A program made the translations under genes and the position numbers. This document shows positions 10,215 to 23,700 of a stretch of 64,000 nt of DNA, piece after piece. The stretch lies in NCBI GenBank assembly GCA_047967505.1, contig CM106539.1; one strand, written 5' to 3'. The stretch is from Dipteris shenzhenensis (lineage: Eukaryota; Polypodiophyta; Polypodiopsida; Gleicheniales). Positions within the stretch are counted from its first letter, which is position 1. The number at the start of each line of letters is the position of its first letter. A model generated the notes under the pieces. The model saw only the letters and a program-made list of their open reading frames with translations, was not told where the DNA came from and did not search any database.

Positions 10215-11529
10215 TTAATTGCAAACTCTTAAGTTCAAGTATATGTGTTTGGCAACTCGCAATCAACTCATTCAAATGCCTCTGCAAAATCCGTTGTTTG
10301 AATTGATAGAAAGCACCGAGTAGTTTACACATAGATGGAAGAATTTGTTGGAGATAAGAAGAGAATTCAGACTGCATAATGTAGACCAAGAGCTAATTAT
10401 GGGAAGAATACAATTGTGGGATGGGGGCATCACTTGGAAGGGGGGCATAATTCTTAATTACACTAGAGAGTTTGGATGGGTTGGAAACTCATCTCTCTTA
10501 CCTATACCCACACCATCTGAAGGTATAGAGGAGATTGTTGCCAAACTAAACAATAGGTGGAACAGCTCTGATAATGAAAGAAAATGGACACTCAGATTTG
10601 AGCTGATATGGGACAGAGGAATCCTTGAGAAAATGTCTACGCTTTTATGGTTAACTTTACATAAGGCAGTCTGGACCAACTGTAGAAGTCTCAGCATTGG
10701 TAAGGGAGATGGCACATGCAAATACTATGTGAAGGTTAAGGAAGACATCTTCCATGTCTTCATAGCTTGTCCCAAAGCAAGAAAAGTTTGGAAATATGTG
10801 CAAGTAAGGAAAGGGGAACCTATAAATTGGAGGTCCATTCTATTGGGGGATGCTCTCAGATTACCCTATGCTACATGGACACACATCAGAGCATATGCAC
10901 TATGGTTTATATGGATATCCAAAAATGCTTTTCAATTCAGTGATGAGATCATGCATGCTGAACAGCTCTTTGTTAATTGTTATGAATGCTATGTCCTTAC
11001 TAACTGATCATTATCTATTGTAGCTCAGGCTAAGTTCCTTTTGGACAAAGAATACCATAACTACAATGAGCAGGTATCCCAACTTCAAGCAGAACTAGAA
11101 GAGCACATCCAAGAGGCAGGGACCTCCCTTCACTCTTTCCAATCAAATCAGAACCTACAGACTAGAGTACCTCCACTTGCTATTGTTTCCTTGCTACTGA
11201 TCTTCTGTACACAGGCCCAGTACACTAGTGATTACTACTGCTTTGAAGGATGCTAGAACAGCAACTCTCTTTTGGAACACTCTGTTAACTGCAATACACT
11301 GTCTCTTTCTTGGTTAGTCAAGGAGGCAACTTGGGATCATAGTAAGAGGCATAGCCTGCTCTTATCAAGTACTCTTAAGTATATCTTACTGGTTTTGCTT
11401 TTTCCCACCACCAGACAGTGGTCACTTTGTATGTAGTTATCCCTCTAGAGAGGGAAACCAAGTTTTGACACCATTGTACAAATCATATGATTAAGATATA
11501 ATCAAAATTTCTTTGCCCAAAAAAAAAAA
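10215..11529 (+). pseudogene. LINE ORF2 C-terminus and 3' end
   Basis: From about 10215 a frame with one TAG (about 10321) leads into an open stretch at 10345-11007. It has RWKNLLEIRREF, WTLRFELIWD and a C-terminal RT-associated zinc-finger-like stretch ending CPKARKVWKYV (about 10770-10800). This is the type of C-terminus expected to follow the LINE fragment at 1-1733, on the same strand, so the two are probably one element split by the insertions between them. After the stop comes about 500 bases of 3' untranslated sequence. It ends in TTTGCCC followed by an A-run at 11519-11529, taken as the LINE poly(A) tail. Confidence 0.75.
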
Positions 11530-12406
11530 CAATTACTGAGACGCTCCAGGACCTCCTCTCACAAGAGAGAACCCTCACCATTGCCTTGCACGTCAAAACT
11601 GAGAAGCTTCATACTTCTGGACACCCAAAGGAGTCCACACTGGAAGACAAGGACCAACAGGAGTTCACAATGTACAAAGAGGTCTCTGCAAAAATCGCCA
11701 CCTACACACTATTCCCACGCACAATAACACACTCCCTACTGTCCTCCATCGAAATCCTGACCACTGTCGCCTCATTCTAGCTATGTCCTACTTTTCACTA
11801 GATCTTAGCCCACGAGCTTATCTCTTGTCTATCCCTCGAATCTTCAGGCTCTAGCCGCCCACCCCATTCTCTTAAATGTCTAGGCATGGTGTTGAATAAT
11901 CACCAAGTCTGCCAATTATCGATAGAACGATGACATGATGTAGCTGGCAAAGCTCAAAGAAGTGACCCCATGGGTTTGTACTCCTGAAAGCATACGAGCC
12001 GACATCAATTGGATGCAAACCTATGGCCATGCTTTGGCAGTTCAAACTCAAAGCCATTTAGTTACCTATCACCCCACAACCTACCGTCCTCTTGGAATCA
12101 TTATTTTCCTCAACAATGTGTTACAAGATCTCTAAGACTCACACGAGTCCTTGGTGAGTCCTTAGCTGCCTATCACTCCACAACCTACCATCCTCTCCGA
12201 AATCATTATTTTCTTCAACAAGGTGCTACAAGCTCTCAAGGAATCCTAAACTCACATGTGCATTGGCACTTTTGCCACTATCCTACTGCAGCCAATAACA
12301 AATGGTTCATGAGGAGCACAAGCATAGTGGTGATCCATTGACACAATATAAGAAAGAGGAGTTCTATGCTCAAAAGTGCTAGGAGCTGGTAAAAATAAAC
12401 AATTGT
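11530..12406. other. Unassigned region with a 104-bp tandem duplication
   Basis: No recognised gene. The block starting near 12061 (CCTATCACCCCACAACCTACC) is repeated with about 85% identity from 12165. Several short open frames show no family signature. Confidence 0.5.
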
Positions 12407-13126
12407 TGAGAGAAAATAAGCACCTTGACTACAAATCAAGGAGAGCTATATTCATTGTGCTATATTCATTGCTCTCTAAATAAGGGCTAAGCATAGCTAA
12501 AAGGGCCAACTCTTTGTAGAATCAAATATTTAAGCCATTAATAGCATTTCTTCATTATGGTTATATCGAGTATGATGCTGTGGAGGAAGCAAAAGAAAAA
12601 TTGGCTTCTGACATAGAGTTTCAAAATGGCCTTGCTTTTAAAACTATTAATTGGATATCTGTGTTTTTCCAAAAGGATTGGTGATTTTTCTTGTAATCTC
12701 TGTTAATGCACTCAACAAAGCTTGCATACCTTGAATTTATTTTGTTTCATCTATAATTCTTGGAGAGTGGGTCATGGAAAATTGAAATTACAAATGAAAA
12801 GTGGGGCCAAACATTTGTTTCCATACTCCCAAAGTTTCTACTACTTCAAAATATGTGCCCGTTCAGCGAAAGCGAAAAGTTGGACGGCTAACTATCCACT
12901 CTAGAAGTTCAAGATGAAGACCATCCTAAGTGCATAACTCTATCCTCTACTATTTCTAGCATGCCATCGAAGCTCCTCACACAGGAGCGCACAGTTGGGA
13001 GGTAGTGCCATCTATTGTATCAGTTTTATAGTAATCAAATTTTTGATTCTCCATACTATCTGTTTTCTCTCTTGCATACGAGATCTTGTTATTTGTTGAG
13101 CACAGACGTTGTATTGTTTTCTTACA
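12407..13126 (+). repeat. Probable copia-type 5' LTR
   Basis: TGTTGAGAGAAAATAAG at 12407 looks like an LTR start, and the block ends TTTTCTTACA directly before a primer-binding site at 13127. The last 150 bases (TATTGTATCAG, TTTTGATTCTCC) resemble the R/U5 part of plant copia LTRs. No matching 3' LTR is seen, so the element is truncated soon after the leader. The start is a best guess and the end is firm. Confidence 0.55.
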
Positions 13127-13139
13127 TGGTATCAGAGCC
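13127..13139 (+). other. Primer-binding site, initiator tRNA-Met
   Basis: TGGTATCAGAGCC abuts the CA end of the preceding LTR. An ATG at 13200 (ATGGCCCAGCC) could be the old gag start, but the frame closes after seven codons. Confidence 0.8.
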
Positions 13140-14159
13140 TGCTAGACTCTAGCAAGAAGATTTGGTAGTGTGTTTTTGTTTGCGAGCAGATTGTGAGAGA
13201 TGGCCCAGCCTGCAAGACTATGAATCCCACATGTCATATGCTATAGAGTTTAATTTGAGTCGCTTTGGATTTGATTTCATATCCTCATACATTGTGCTTA
13301 GTAAATTTTAGTCACTTTGCATTAATGTGCCAAATGCTATGGTTTTACTATGTACGTGAGATTAACATATTATAGAACTGTTGCTTATGCAATAGAAATT
13401 GTGTCTAAAAATATAGAATGTAAGATGGTGTGCACATCTATCCATAGTAAGACAAACTTCCTTGTCTAAGTGAATTCATATCGAAATAGCATCTATCCAT
13501 TAGCATCGACATCACATACCAGTAGTAGCACTCTCTGTCACATTGTTGCCTCTCGTTGAGAGTGTTGGTTATCTTGAATTCTCATAGTACTTACTTCCTA
13601 TTCATGATTATGAAAGTCGATGGGAATTAATGTGTTGTGGCTACCTTGGACAATTACGTAGTTATATTAACTAACCAGCTACTTTCAACTTGGGTTTACT
13701 TACATTGATCATTGCACAACAACTTGGAAGATAGGGAACTAATTAACTCAATTTAGATAAGTTGAGTGTAGGGGCACATATTTTACATTTTGCAATGTTC
13801 AAATGTAGAATCACATCCACCCATTTTGGGATGTGTTCAAATGGAAATCCCTTTCTGCCTATCTATCAAACTTTCCCATCAAGTGGCAATGTGACTTAAA
13901 TGATTACCTACTTGAGATCCATTTCCATTGGTCTAGCCCATTTTCCCACAACCTTGCTGTTGATGAAATGACTACCCACTTAAGCTGAAAGTGAAACTGA
14001 CACCATTAGGAGGAGGACCTACCAGCTCAGGTGAAAACAAAATGAAAAGGCTGGGTTCAAAGAACTCTCTAGAGAGACAATTAAGAACCCATTCTAGAAT
14101 CTAGATACTCATTTCCCCAAAGCTTCCAAGACCTTTCCAACTAGTATTCTTTGTGAGAG
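13140..14159. other. No gene seen
   Basis: AT-rich unique-looking sequence with many stops in all frames and no recognised motif. Confidence 0.5.
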
Positions 14160-14238
14160 ATGCCCTACCCTCAAACTTTCCAGGCACTATTTTTCTATCT
14201 AAGAGCCCTTCAGGATGGGCTCATCGTAGAACTAAAGT

Positions 14239-14930
14239 TGGAGAAGAGGGAGGAGTTAAGCTACAAGGAGGACATGCTTCACTATTGGTTGTTTGACATG
14301 CAACAAGTAGAGAGGGTGAATATTCATTCCCCCACTTACTGCTTTCTTGATTCCATTGATGTAGCTGTTAGGCTTATGATATACATTTTTGTGCTAGAGA
14401 TGGAAGGCACTTGAGGATGTATGATCATGATAAGAGTGTGCAATGAGGCCTGTGACAATGCAGTAGAGTGGCCATGCAATCTGTTGGACAGCTACTATAG
14501 AGAGTTTAATTGGATAGTGAGGAGTTTGGAATATTATGAGTCTACAAAAATGTGGACTACAATTCTAGATGAGCATCGCAAAACTGGAGCTTGAGAAGAT
14601 GGAGGAGTTAATATACACATAGGACATGCTTTGGAATTAGTTGTTCAACATGTAAATAGTAGAGAGGGTTAATATTCCTTCCTTTCTTACCAATTTTCAT
14701 GGTTTTATTGATGTAACTATTAGGCTTACGATATATGTTTCTATGCAAGAGATAGCAGACACTAGAAGATGTATTGACCATGAAAACATGGATGAGGATG
14801 ATGATAAGACTTTGGGAATATGAGGCAATGGAGAGTAGCAAGAATTCGAGATGAGAGTGTGTGATGAGATCTATGACGTGCAACAAAGTGGCCACACGAT
14901 TTGTCAGACAGTTGCTATAGAGAGGTTAAT
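14239..14930 (+). repeat. Diverged tandem duplication of an old coding-like sequence
   Basis: About 280 bases starting GAGAAGAGGGAGGAGTTAA (14240-14515) recur in decayed form at 14592-14930. The first copy keeps an 84-codon open frame (14160-14414); the second is broken. No family is recognised. Confidence 0.55.
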
Positions 14931-15079
14931 GGGAGTTTGGAAAGTCCCAGCAACTATAGAACATGTGGGTTGCACTTGTAAAAATGTATTGTATTAATAT
15001 CAATATTATAGCATTATATACGTATATATTATAGAAATTCATCAATGAAAGTCATTATTAACATATTTCTAATTAAAAT

Positions 15080-15537
15080 CAAACATAGCTTGATAAGGCC
15101 CATCCATCCCATCCTAAACTCCCATATCACATTATGATGATTCCAAGACTTGTCACATTTTCAAATGCTATTTCTTGTCTAGATCAATCCAAAACAATAA
15201 CACCCTTGCGTCCCCTTTTTTTTTTTTTTTGAAGATCTTGCATCCCATTTTGAACTCTTGTATCACATTGTGATGATTACAAGGCTTGTCACATTTATAA
15301 TTATGTTTCTCGTCTAGATTAATACAACATGATAAGGCCTCCCCATCCCATTATGAATTCTCGTACCACGTCATGTTAATTTTTTGTCCTTGTAACCTGT
15401 CATAATTTGTGAAATAACCTATTGAAATTTTCAAAAGGCATGCCATGATAAATTGCCTCATGGACCTCAAAATTTGTGAAATAACCTATTTTAATTTTCA
15501 AAATGCATGCCATGGTAAATTGCCTCATGGACCTTAG
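15080..15537. repeat. Short degenerate direct repeats
   Basis: A unit of roughly 110-120 bases containing TGATAAGGCC, CCCATCC and TCACATTGTGATGATT recurs two to three times between 15090 and 15380. It is followed by two 67-bp tandem copies at 15404-15470 and 15471-15537 (start AATTTGTGAAATAACCTATT) that are about 88% identical. A T-run lies at 15218-15231. Confidence 0.7.
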
Positions 15538-16928
15538 TAAACAAATTGATCCTTCTTCAATTGCCTCCATGGGAAATTTGAGGGGAAAAAAGGTGTAAGT
15601 ACAAGAATATCATGGGATGGTCTTCAAGCAAGTGGTAGTGGTGGTCATCCTGCCTCTGTACTACCATCAAGACAATACAATTGACCCTACCTTGTATATA
15701 TTATGCCAACCAACTGTTAGTACACATGTTAGTTTCTCCTTCTCACCTGTACATTTGACAATGTAGAACTCCACACCTTCACTATTGGTTTTCTTAGCAT
15801 TGATAGAAAAAATTTCCCCTATACTAAGGGCATCACTTCATGCATCATGTACACCTTTATAATTGGGTCCAAATTGATGTTGTACTTGTCATTTTTGATA
15901 CATTTGGAAGGAATATGACTCACATGTTCCCACTTATCACAACATGAGATTTGTTGCTACAATGCTTTCAATGTTCTTGCATACATGCATAGCAATAAGA
16001 TGATAATTGTCTTGTTAGCAATTGAGTAGAATTATCCTTTGAAAAGCTATAAACGCAATATATTGACTGAGATACATGAGCCTATCAACATGCTCATTGA
16101 TTAAACCTATCCAAATCTCCTAGCCCAACCTCCCCAAATATCATGGTCATGTCTTGAGCTATTGATGCGTAGCTTGCATATGCCCCGTGACTCAACCTCA
16201 ACCTTAAGAACTTTACGACATTGCTTGCACACTATAGTTTTTCCCCATCCATCTTTAGTTGATCATGTGTAAAGCAGCACCATAGTGATCCCCTTTCCCA
16301 TGATGTGAGCCAAAGAAATTCCAAGTCATTTGCAAGAAATGATGTAGTATCGAGAAACAAAGTAGAAAGGCCCCACATCCTTGAATTGAGATGCAACACC
16401 ATCTGACCAAACCCAGTGCTTACACACTGATCACTAGTGAGATGATGGTGAAATATAAAGTAGTACTATATAAAAAGGGTATTATTGTCCTTGTCATTAG
16501 GGACACAGAAGTGGTTCTCTTTATGAATCTTGTTCTCCCCCCCGATGTCAATGTGTCGATATGTTATCTAGACCAGTATGGTGACTTGGTCAAAAAATGC
16601 CAATGCATTGAATGCATCTCATTTTTCTCATTAAAAGTATAGATATTTGCAAACTCAACCACTAAGATGACAACACCCTCATGGAAATCTATCAACAAGC
16701 ACTCCTTGAATTGCTCAACTTAACATCTTGCTTATGAACTTATGTAGGATAAATTTCTCAAGATGCTTCATCCATGTTTTCAATACATTTGATACTTTAA
16801 CCCCTTGTATGTCAAGACCTTCCTAATTTTCTTCTTTCCCTTGTTATTCAAACCTACATCTAACATTACTTTCTTCAATCTCCTTTAAGGCACTTCAAAT
16901 CATGGAAAATCCCATCAGTAGGGAACAT
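15538..16928. other. No gene seen
   Basis: Only short open frames (the longest is 83 codons at 16391-16642) without family features. It may be decayed transposon DNA. Confidence 0.45.
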
Positions 16929-17750
16929 AGAAAAGACTCCCACATGTTAGTGACACCACTTTATGTATGCTTATGGGCCCCACATCCACTTGATTTACCT
17001 TTGTTAAAACAAGTCGCATAGTCACATGTGTAAGACTTTCCATGAAATCCATTTTTTATCAGAAGCTATATTTGTTCCTAGCCATTGCAGAGGCATTTTC
17101 ATTCCTCTTAAATAGCTTCACGTTTTGGATGAATTGAAGTCATGCTTTCTTCATAAGGATTGACTTCGTTGTGCTTTGCACTTATATCCCTACACTAATA
17201 TATCTAGTGGCATTGACCTATGAATCTTGTTGCTCCTAGAGCTGCCTCATATTGAATATCTTCTTGTGGGAATTGGAGTGAACTTCATTGATGAAGCTGG
17301 GACTCCCAATGAACCTGTTCTTTGGAAGCCACAGAAAAGACTCCCACATGTTAGTGACACCACTGTATGTGTGCTTATGGGCCCCACATCCACTTGATTG
17401 ACCTTCATTAAAACAAATCGCATAGTCACATGTGTAAGACTTTCCATGAAATCCAAATTTTTTAGAGCAAATACAGTTTATCAGAAGATATGTTTGTTCC
17501 TAGCCATTGCAGAGGCATTTTCATTCCTCTTAAGTAGCTTCGCGTTTTGCATGAATTGAAGTCATGCTTTCTTCAAAAGCATTGACTTCTTTGTGCTTTG
17601 CACTTATATCCCTACACTAATGTCCCTAGTGGCATTGACCTATGAATCTTGTTGCTCCCAGAGCTGCCTCATATTGAATATCTTCTTGTGGGAATTGGAG
17701 TGAGCTTCATTGATGAAGCTGGGACTTCCAGTGAACCTTTACTTTGGAAG
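16929..17750. repeat. Tandem duplication of about 404-420 bp
   Basis: Copy 1 is 16929-17332 and copy 2 is 17333-17750. Both start AGAAAAGACTCCCACATG and end at CTTTGGAAG. They match at well over 90% of positions apart from an 18-bp length difference near 17460. The minus strand of each copy carries a short open stretch ending in PTRRYSI. No domain is recognised. Confidence 0.8.
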
Positions 17751-17819
17751 TAGTCTACCAAATTTGTAACACACTTGGAAAGCATTGAAAAGGGTCTTTG
17801 GACCCATGCGACCTTCCCA

Positions 17820-18509
17820 CCATTGTGGAGTCTTCTGAACTTGGCACCCTTATGCCCCATTATTCCCACCCACCTATCTACCATACCATTCAGCCCTTGC
17901 CTTTTTTGTTCCCCATACCCTATTCCACCTCCCATTTCCTCCACCCTTGTAATTCATCCCTTCCACTTTCTCTTCCCCGTACCCATCTCCTCCATCCCCT
18001 AAATTCAGCCCTACCCTTTCCCCATCCCCATCTTTGAATTCATCCCTTCCCCTAGTCCCTTCGCATTCCCCATACCCTATTCCATCCCCTATTCTCATCC
18101 CTTCCTGTTCCCCTTACCCCATTCCATCTCCCAACTCTCCACCCTCATATTTAGCCCTTGCCTTCCCCTTCCCCTTCCCCTTTCCCATCCTCTACATCCC
18201 CTAAATTCACCCATTCCCCTTCCCCTATTCCATCTCCTCCACCTTCCATCTCCTCAACCTTCCATCTCCTCCACCCTTCCATCTATCCCCCTCCTTCCTC
18301 CATGCCATAGTATCCCTTCTCTTTCCCTTCCGTAACCTATCTTCTACCTATGTGCTAGCCCTTCCTCTTCCTACATGTGATTCTCTCATCCCTACCATGT
18401 CCCCTTCCATCCCATTACCTCCACTCTCCCATCTACCATCCCATTCATCCCTTGCCCTTCCCCATACCATATTCTTGTCCCCCATACCCTATTCCATCTC
18501 CCATTTCCT
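17820..18509. repeat. Pyrimidine-rich (CCCTTCC / CCATCTCC) block, copy 1
   Basis: A strongly strand-biased degenerate repeat of CCATTCCC, CCCTTCCC and ACCCTATTCCATC units. The part 18064-18509 is homologous, same orientation, to 25470-25919. It cuts off the 3' end of the transposase relic to its right. Open frames across it are by-products of low complexity. Confidence 0.85.
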
Positions 18510-20118
18510 TTGGGAGGTAATGTAGCGTCTTGTGTGATCAACCATACTCATTTCCCAATGGAAAATACAAGTTCTCTCTTTTCCCTCCATTCTATTTTTC
18601 GGCCCTCCATTGTACACAGTCCTTACAGCCAACCAATTTGAACCAGCACTATCTGCCATAAACCCTCAAAAGTCTGGTTTCTCAAATCCATTTTGCAACA
18701 TTTGCTCATTTAACATGTGCCAAAATTGCACCTGTGCATCTGTGTTCTGTACTTTAAACTCACATGTAGCAATGGTCAATAGCTCACGTATATAGGGGTC
18801 ATATACATGAGCAGCCATAGTGGCCCACCCTTTAACACGTTGTATGTGATCAAAATGCACCCACATTTGACCAAGATTTCCCCCAGGCCTCATTCTATTA
18901 ACAAGATCTACTCCAGAGGCAGGGCCTATAGAGGACATTTTAAAAATATGAGGTTGACTCTTATCTTGTAGTTGGCCAGGAAACAATATACTTTGCAGGA
19001 AAGGATAAGTACATCTCTTCTTCAAGGCAAGGATTGCATCCAAGCCTCCATCACCAATGGAAGAATTCTTTCTTGCACACTCAATAGATCTTTGAAGGTG
19101 CCTCCGATGGCACAAAGGGGTTATTGTTTCCAGCATTTCATTTAGCCTTGTCTCAGTTAATTCTTCATGCTTAGTGTCTTCATCAACAAGCAACATATCC
19201 ATCAATATGTCTCTTGTAACTGTCATATCAATGTTCTTACAAGATGCATTTGGAGACACCTTAGCACGCATCAAAACCATGTCCTCTACCTGTTGTCTTT
19301 TCTACCTTGAGATCCCTTGTTCCACAGGGTGGTTGTGCATACCCATATGAATTGCGCATCTGGTAACTCTTTCACGGTCATGCGGGAGACAATAGTACAT
19401 GATTGCAGCACATGGTCTTACACACTCTGGTGACTCACCACAATGCTTGCAAACTAATGTTCCTATCTCCTTGTTGAGTGGCCCTACAGAGGGTGTCTTC
19501 TTTAGCTTGCCTTTTCACTGTGCGCTCATTGTAAGCACAATCCACATTATAACACCTCAAATAACCTCCACATCTGCTAAATCTTACAACACCTCTAAAA
19601 AACTCTTGTGTGCTTGTCGTATACTCTGTCCAAATATGCCCATCACACCTCTGATCCATTCCTTTCATAGGAGAGCCTGAACTTATTGGTGGTAGCTCAA
19701 ACAAAACATATCCATCATATCTCGCTGGAAGTTCTTGCACAACATGCATCGATTGCGCACTTGAAAATGCGACATGCAAAGAGCTAGACAATGGAAGCCT
19801 TTGCAAAATTGTAAGTACACTCACCTCTTCAATAGAAGTTGATGATGCATTTGACACTATTTTTCTTACGACCACCATGAAATGTTGATGGGTTAGGCCA
19901 TCCAATCTGAATCCTTTCTCTCCCCCTTCCAAATCCACCAAAGGTTGACAAATAGCAACATCTTCAATTCCAATCTGTTGATGTACTTGAATCTCTTGAT
20001 CTCCAATGGCAAAATGGTCCTTAATGTCTATTAATGCAACCTCACAAAACTCAGTATCATATCTAATAGCAAGTGTTTGAGATTGCAAATATTTCAGTAC
20101 AATAGTTTGAGGTGCCAT
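18510..20118 (-). pseudogene. Zinc-binding DDE-type transposase relic
   Basis: The start codon at 20118 opens a 227-codon frame whose end holds Cys-rich CGGYLRCYNVDCAYN. After a one-base frameshift near 19460 the reading continues with CKHCGESPEC and a HMGMHNHP element, a CCHH-type zinc site like those of plant MULE-type transposases. An in-frame TAG lies at 19302-19304. The frame at 19280-18666 carries a catalytic-domain-like stretch with GWATMAAHVYDP, then GFMADSAGSNW and, after another frameshift near 18580, a (C)IFHW motif. The D, D and C..H pattern suggests an RNase-H-fold transposase. The third acidic residue would lie beyond 18510, where the pyrimidine-rich block begins. It is divergently placed, 0.6 kb from the methyltransferase-like gene. 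The exact superfamily is uncertain; MULE-like is the best guess. Confidence 0.65.
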
Positions 20119-20724
20119 TCTATTGTCTTAGATAGAAGAACATAAGTGCAAAGCCAGTATGGGGTGACAAGAAGGGGAGGCCTTGGAGAAGGTGTCAAGA
20201 AATGGAGAGCTTTGAGAATTGCAGTAGAAGGTGATGAGAAGTGGAGAAATGTAGAAGGTGACGAGAAGTGGAGAAAGGTGACAAGGATGAATCTTAAATT
20301 TATAATTTTAAATTGATATTATTATTATATTGCAAAGGTGGATACGAATTTATTCTGTGAACTTGTACATGATGCGCTATATTTATTAGTAGGAGAACAA
20401 TCCAAAAAAATGGACCAGTAGATGGTGCACATTGCCAGATACGTATTAATTGTGTGAATCTCTACCCATCACTTTGGAGGTAGCCCACCACTCCTACAAC
20501 TCATGCAATGAGCCACCAACTGATGATGTCGATAATGAAGCTCTATTAACTTCATGTTAACTTCTATTATCATGCCAACTTCTAACTTCATGCTAACTTG
20601 TAACTATCCATCAACAAAACTATGATCTTCTAACTTCATGCTAACTTCTAACCTCCTTCTAACTATCATGATAATGATCTAGCTTTCCATCAAGCTAACT
20701 TCTAACTTCCACCTTGTTTCTTAG
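20119..20724. promoter_or_regulatory. Intergenic region between two divergent genes
   Basis: This 0.6-kb spacer lies between head-to-head genes and would have to hold both promoters. On the left is an AT-rich segment (20290-20340). On the right (20540-20715) is a run of degenerate copies of TAACTTCTAACTTCATGC. A start codon or first exon of the plus-strand gene may lie here but cannot be fixed, because TTCTTAG at 20718-20724 looks like a splice acceptor. Confidence 0.4.
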
Positions 20725-23700
20725 TACTTTGACTAGTGAACAATGTGTAGTCATTGAAAAAGCAAGGACAAGGGATTCAAAAGGGAAAAAACAATGGTAC
20801 CCTTTGACAAGAGGATATCTTGCACGTTTGGTGTTTCAGGTGTGCTCATTTTTATTGTATTCACATTTCTCATTGTATTCATTCTTTTCATTTAGCAAGA
20901 TTAGCATTTTTACTTGTATCCATTCACTATTTCTCAAGGGTCTTGATTTCGTGGTTGAATACACTGGAGACCTTACGCAAGCAATAGAACATGTGGGAAA
21001 GACAGTTTCTGAAGAGAGGAGGGCAGAGGCTGAGTGCAAAGAGTGTACAAGAATTCACAAAAAGTACTAGGATAAAATGGGAATGGTATGTGACCATCTT
21101 TTTCTTGAATGCTATTGATGGCTTTTAATTTTAAGTATCTTATCTTTTTGCTTATGCTGAGTCATCCTAGGTGCTCAACATCCTTGATCCTAAACTTGGT
21201 GATGTGTGGAAGAAAAAGGTTTTTTCATTGCGCTTTGAAAGTCATGATTCTATTGTTACCTTATCCAAGCTAAAGTATCTTGCTAATGCGGAGTTGAGAA
21301 ATGAGAAGAGACTCATGTTGCTATCACTTCTCGATGCCAATAAGAGGATGAGGGAGATGTATTTTATGCCTGCAGGAGATAATGAGTATAGAGGGTAAGT
21401 GTTTCATGCCTATCCTATATTTTCCCAAGATGGTATGTGCTTAGTTGGATTTCTTTCTTTGATGTGCTAGTTTGATTTCTTTCCAAGTAGGTGGTTAACA
21501 AAGGAGACGTTCCTTGAGAAAGTGGAGATCCAATCATTAATGGCTTTGGAGGATTTATGTGCACTTTGTGCAATGACCAAGCCACTTGATTTAACGGAAG
21601 ATTATACACTACAACAATATATAGAGGACATTAAGTTGGAGGGACGAAAGCATATGTTTGCTTTCTTGAATCCAGGGATGGCAAGGCTGAGCTCAAGAGT
21701 GGGAGAAGAGGAGATGGAGGAGCACAGAGGAAGGCAACAGAGCTTGATCAAGCAGCACAGCGTGTGGTTTTTAGGTATAGTTTTGAGTTATTTTGTTATG
21801 TTGCATTATCTTTGTGAGCACTTTGACACAACATTAAATTGTATGTCATACAATATTTATGGTATCCCTCCCACTTGGTGCAAGAAGGAAAATTGAAAGA
21901 TCTCCCTAGGCAGTGCAAAGGGTGGTTTAGGGTTACCTTGCAGTATCTTTCTAAGAGCTTTGACACAACATTAAACTGTATGTCTTTAAGGTATCTCTCC
22001 CACTTGGTGCAAGAAGGAAAATTGAATGATTTGCCTAGACAGTGCAAAGGGTGGTTGGAGATTGGGAACCCAGCAAGTTGCATGTACCCAGGAACCATGC
22101 ATGCATTGTCTCAATGGGAACTTGCACACTGCCCTTGGTGGATTGACTTCACCGATGGTCAAGTTTTAACAAGAGAGAGAGATCTCTTCACACAATATTC
22201 TACACGCAAGAAAAGTGAAGATAAGGCCACAAGCAAGACAGACAAGGGGAGTCAAAAGGATACAACTTCTGTGCCACCACCGAAGGATGTTCCACCCCAG
22301 GATGAAGAAGGTGTTTATTAAATCATTTTGATAAATTACAAGATTGTTGTGGAAAGTATTTTTGGTTGCAGATTGACCGATTTGATTTACTTGCACAGTT
22401 GTTGTAGAGATTACAGCTCGTGTTGATAAAGAACGTCAGGAAAGCATTGGCCAAAACCAAGGTATAATCATTTCTCCTTTCATGAAACAATTGCTCTATA
22501 TACAATAACTCATTGTTATATCATTTTCATTACTACAAGAAAAGGTTATATTGTTATATTTGTGATATTGTATATTACAGGAAGTAGGATGGTTGTGAAA
22601 GAGATGATCACTTATATCTTTCATCATCCATCACCTATGGATCCCACTGTGTGTCGAGGAGACAAATTGCTTTGCAATTGTTCCATTGGAGATTATATTG
22701 CCATGGGCTTGGACTTTGTTGATGGGAAGAAGAATGGTGTTTACACGCAAGCTCATGAATTTTTCTTAGCAGTGGCTCAAAAAGAAACAGACTATAAGAG
22801 ATTTGGCAAGAAGCTGAAGTGGGCTGCAAACTTTATAATGCTTGACTTTCCGACTGGTTTTGAGATTTGTGGAGATGTTGGCCTCCCCTCATGGAACAAC
22901 CTCAAGGGGGTTCACTTGAAGTATGGCATAGCTGTAGCTGTAGCGACGTTGGATGATGATGGGTGGTTGGTACTCATCTGTCCATTGGCAGGTAAGCTTC
23001 TATTTACATCCATTTACTTCCTTCTTTTGCTTTACTTCCATTTAAGACTTCGAGCATGGATGCTCTTTGACAATATGGATATTTTGTATGATCTGTATAT
23101 GAAGGACCATGTATTACATGGATGGAACAATATATTCGTGCACAAGGATTGGAGGTGGACCGTCGTGTATTTGTGCTAGAAAAGCTTCCATATGGTCACA
23201 TAAATGTACATGAAGGAGAAGATATGTTGGTGAGTTGGGTTCATGAAGTTTCTTCTTATCATTGTATGGTGTGAGAGATAAAATGTCAATGACATATGTT
23301 CCTTCATCTTGCAGATGCGATCCTTCATGCTTGTGTTTGTGAGGCGTGTGGGCCATAAACCACCAACATTCCATGTGGAGAGTAAACCTCTTTTTGACAA
23401 GTTGAATGTTTGCCAAATGAGTGACCACTGGACTCATTATCTCCCTGACATACAAAAGACAGCTCGAGGAGCATTAGAGAAATCTGCTAGTTTCATTGAG
23501 TGTTTGTTGATCCTTTTGTGTCCTCCTGGTGGTTTGTGCATGGAGATGGGATGTGGTGTGGCACCTCTCATGAGAGCATGCTTGGCAAATCGGCGTGCAT
23601 GCTTCTCTTTTGATAATGATGTTTTCATTGTGAGTAGTGTTGTGGAGCCACTTGTGCAAACTGCCAATGCAAAGAGAGCTCGATTGGAACTTCTTGATCA

